Of a stretch of 15,900 nucleotides of DNA, positions 15,001 to 15,900 are shown in pieces (within the stretch, counting starts at the first letter, position 1; each line of letters begins with the position of its first letter). Under the pieces are notes generated by a model, which saw only the letters and a program-made list of their open reading frames with translations, was not told the origin of the DNA and did not search any database. Source of the DNA: Rhodospirillaceae bacterium (lineage in GTDB: Bacteria > Pseudomonadota > Alphaproteobacteria > Rhodospirillales > 2-02-FULL-58-16); contig DUZD01000034.1 in assembly GCA_013349695.1 (NCBI GenBank), positions 1 to 15,900 of the forward strand, given 5' to 3'. The position numbers and the translations under genes were made by a program.

Positions 15001-15775
15001 GGCATTAAGAGTCCAAGAGATGAACCTGGGCCCGGCCATCGGGGCGGCGACTGGAAAGATGGCCTTGGAAGTCGAGCTCACTTCCACGGGCGGCAGCGTC
15101 GTCGAGATGGTTTCAAATCTTGCCGGCCACGGCACGTTTGCCTTGCGCCGGCTCGATGCCGTAGCGGACGGCAAGGGCTCGGCCCTGGCCGGGGCCCTGG
15201 AGTTGGTGGCCGGACTCAACCGGTTGGGCGGGGTCCTGAGCGGCAAAAAAGCCGTTTCTGGCCTGGCCAACATCACCGGCAGCTTCAGCGTCGACCGGGG
15301 CATCGTCAGGTCCGGGGACCTGCGCCTTGTTTCCGGAATCGGCGACGGCAGCGCAAAGGGCAGTGTTGACCTGCCCATGTGGCTCATCGACATCGATGGA
15401 GAAGTGCGCCTGTCGCAAAACATCCTGACCAAGATACTTGTCGAAAAGACCCAGATGGCGACGGTCCTGCCGATCCGCATCAACGGCCGGCTCGACGCCC
15501 CCAACGTCAAACTGGATACCAGCAAAATGCCGGGCGGCGGGCTGGTTCTTCCCGGCAGTCTCGGAAAGAAATTGGAAGAGAAGTTGCAAAAGAAGCTGCA
15601 AAAGAAAGGGCTGGGCGGCCTTTTGAAGGGAATCATCGGCGACGGGCCGGCCGGGACGGGCAAGCGGCAACTACCGCCTCCGCCGGGAACGCCGCCGCCT
15701 CCTCCCCCTCAGGAACCGCGGAAAATCAAGCCCGAGGATTTGATCAAGGACCTCCTCAAGGGACTCGGCGGTTAG
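12053..15775 (+). CDS. AsmA-family inner-membrane-anchored envelope protein
   Basis: A 1240-residue AsmA-family protein. The N-terminus has a single membrane helix (ILFGFVGLIIVLVAAVVVV) followed by the AsmA signature FIDWSDYKDVIAAQ, RDLVIGGDIRIAVLPSPTL. The long beta-rich body and the C-terminal AsmA_2-like part (about 950-1150) should lie in the periplasm. AsmA-like proteins are related to VPS13-type lipid-transfer bridges and are implicated in phospholipid transport to the outer membrane; this role is inferred. Lys/Ala-rich linkers occur near 358-405, 568-612 and 885-902, and the tail is proline-rich before KPEDLIKDLLKGLGG. The start is TTG 12053, the only one that retains the membrane helix; the ribosome site is weak. 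It is larger than E. coli AsmA (about 617). Confidence 0.85.
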   Translation: MKKILFGFVGLIIVLVAAVVVVPGFIDWSDYKDVIAAQAKAATGRDLVIGGDIRIAVLPSPTLVAKDVRLANLEGATAPHMVRLGSLEISVALGPLLGGRIQVETVKMVDPVIELEIFADGRNNLYFTPPEEDSGPVSAPTAAAPGGKTGAGPAATALEESLPPIQLNNFVIENGSLVFMDSRNGGVEIVDGINVKIAAATLIGPFDSSGRLVARGIPFSYDASVGKIIHGRTVPLNMSLSALDSDAQARISGTLVGLADAPKFKGKVKGNGKRLAGLIQAIADVGSLPGFLSQDFEFSGSVVASAGGAEIADLGIRLGDINASGDLKVELSKIPVVAARINVSSINLDRWLSLPPAQRKPAAKRIKPATATKTAIKKESGGVSPKASISLPKKIAKARKAAPGFKIPANIDGSLNLTVDSITARGQLVRRILANAELASGEITLSQLSAQFPGGSDIAVFGFITAADGQPKFEGEMEVTVNDPRGMLRWLGTAMPPVPADRLRKLTLASRFTATSKRIETTSLDLQFDSSRLTGGVTLALRAPLAFGADLTLDRLNMDAYLAAPGEAPAGAPAGAAKKAAAGGKQAKAKAKAKAAVKPKAKSKGKPNATKPFPALSLLTTFDANLKARVKTLVYRGASIKDVRFHAILFDNAFTLREASIGKLAGASAKFSGALQGLSGIPEIKDLRFDLSAKDPSRLFRLAGIRPPFDAKKMGAVAAKGRIDGSLLKPELTLDLKAAGGTTKLVGTVSLLPRLSNLDLKATVKHKNLPRLIRALGLDYQPAGRLGGLDIAATVKGDGAKMIFDGIAGTVGPVAVGGTVQVDLAASRPKITADLRTGKIAVDLFLPAKRTALLPAGWRRLAGIIDGGGAVVPASWIAPPLPDTGSILRKVAAKRKVAAKDASGSGRWSLDPIDLSVLNAFEADANLKSEAISFDKYVLDNVDLGIKLSGGQLKVHRLRGLLFGGALSGSATVGAAPGKRIETALRVQEMNLGPAIGAATGKMALEVELTSTGGSVVEMVSNLAGHGTFALRRLDAVADGKGSALAGALELVAGLNRLGGVLSGKKAVSGLANITGSFSVDRGIVRSGDLRLVSGIGDGSAKGSVDLPMWLIDIDGEVRLSQNILTKILVEKTQMATVLPIRINGRLDAPNVKLDTSKMPGGGLVLPGSLGKKLEEKLQKKLQKKGLGGLLKGIIGDGPAGTGKRQLPPPPGTPPPPPPQEPRKIKPEDLIKDLLKGLGG
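13754..13777 (+). repeat. Short in-frame tandem repeat inside the AsmA-family gene
   Basis: GCGCCCGCCGGG is present twice in tandem, encoding APAGAPAG at about residues 568-575. It opens a low-complexity linker followed by repeated AKAKAK units, probably grown by slippage. Confidence 0.6.
14717..14752 (+). repeat. Perfect 18-base tandem duplication in the AsmA-family gene
   Basis: CGCAAGGTCGCGGCCAAA occurs twice without a gap, in frame, and encodes RKVAAKRKVAAK (residues 889-900). The identical copies point to a recent duplication. Confidence 0.75.
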
Positions 15776-15849
15776 AAACCGCTCTCCGTCCGTTTGCCGT
15801 GAACAGCGGAAAATTCCCGTCAACATGGAATGAAACAGGAAAATCATTC

Positions 15850-15900
15850 ATGTCATGGATGCATTGGCAATCGCGGCTTTTGCGGCGCTTCCGGCATTTA
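15850..15900 (+). CDS. Possible start of a further gene, cut by the window edge
   Basis: ATG 15850 has AGGA (15838-15841) eight bases upstream and opens a frame starting MSWMHWQSRLL that runs to the edge. A second ATG at 15855 opens another frame with a hydrophobic start (MDALAIAAFAALPAF). With only 17 codons visible I cannot tell which one is real, and neither is recognisable. Confidence 0.25.
   Translation, partial: MSWMHWQSRLLRRFRHL

Noticed and set aside
1..15900. CRISPR array, tRNA, rRNA, prophage or toxin-antitoxin module
   Set aside because: No regularly spaced repeats, cloverleaf-like or rRNA-like stretches, and no phage or toxin families were recognised by eye on either strand.

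Overview
The window is GC-rich and almost certainly comes from an alphaproteobacterium, most likely of the Rhodospirillales/Magnetospirillum type. This rests on gene content: a DivK-like single-domain response regulator, an NDUFA9-type complex I epimerase, the zinc-free (C-minus) form of ribosomal protein L36, an alphaproteobacterial-style glcDEF cluster, and a stand-alone CULT (cereblon-like) protein resembling the one known from Magnetospirillum. No database search was possible, so the taxonomy is inference.

Layout. The left edge (1-153, minus) is a broken piece of an IS630-type transposase. An NDUFA9-like epimerase (367-1296) follows. Overlapping its end is a remnant of a VOC/glyoxalase gene (1289-1465), and overlapping that is a miniature one-repeat Sel1 gene (1462-1737). 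A gene-free but hairpin-rich stretch (1738-2077) precedes pabB-pabA (2078-4086), the two components of aminodeoxychorismate synthase for folate synthesis. On the opposite strand lies a two-gene unit, merR plus a Cys-rich thioredoxin-like protein (4239-4954). MerR has all three mercury-ligand cysteines and a clear MerR-type promoter/operator, but no merT/P/A genes are present in the window.

The centre holds divK (5176-5541), facing a convergent CULT-domain gene (5621-6118, minus), and a 41-codon rpmJ (6412-6537) with its own promoter. Two related palindromic repeats flank this block (5570-5623 and 6588-6651). The first supplies the CULT gene's stop codon.

The right half is metabolic and envelope-related. 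A glcD-glcE-glcF operon (6738-10775) encodes the FAD/FeS glycolate oxidase complex. It is followed by a saccharopine/lysine dehydrogenase-like enzyme (10855-11922) and a very large AsmA-family inner-membrane protein (12053-15775) with Lys/Ala-rich linkers and a proline-rich tail. A possible gene start runs off the right edge.

Most of the window is ordinary chromosomal sequence. The least ordinary items are the CULT-domain protein, the mer-like sensor/thiol-protein pair with no detoxification genes, and the palindromic repeats. I found no CRISPR array, phage module, tRNA or rRNA.
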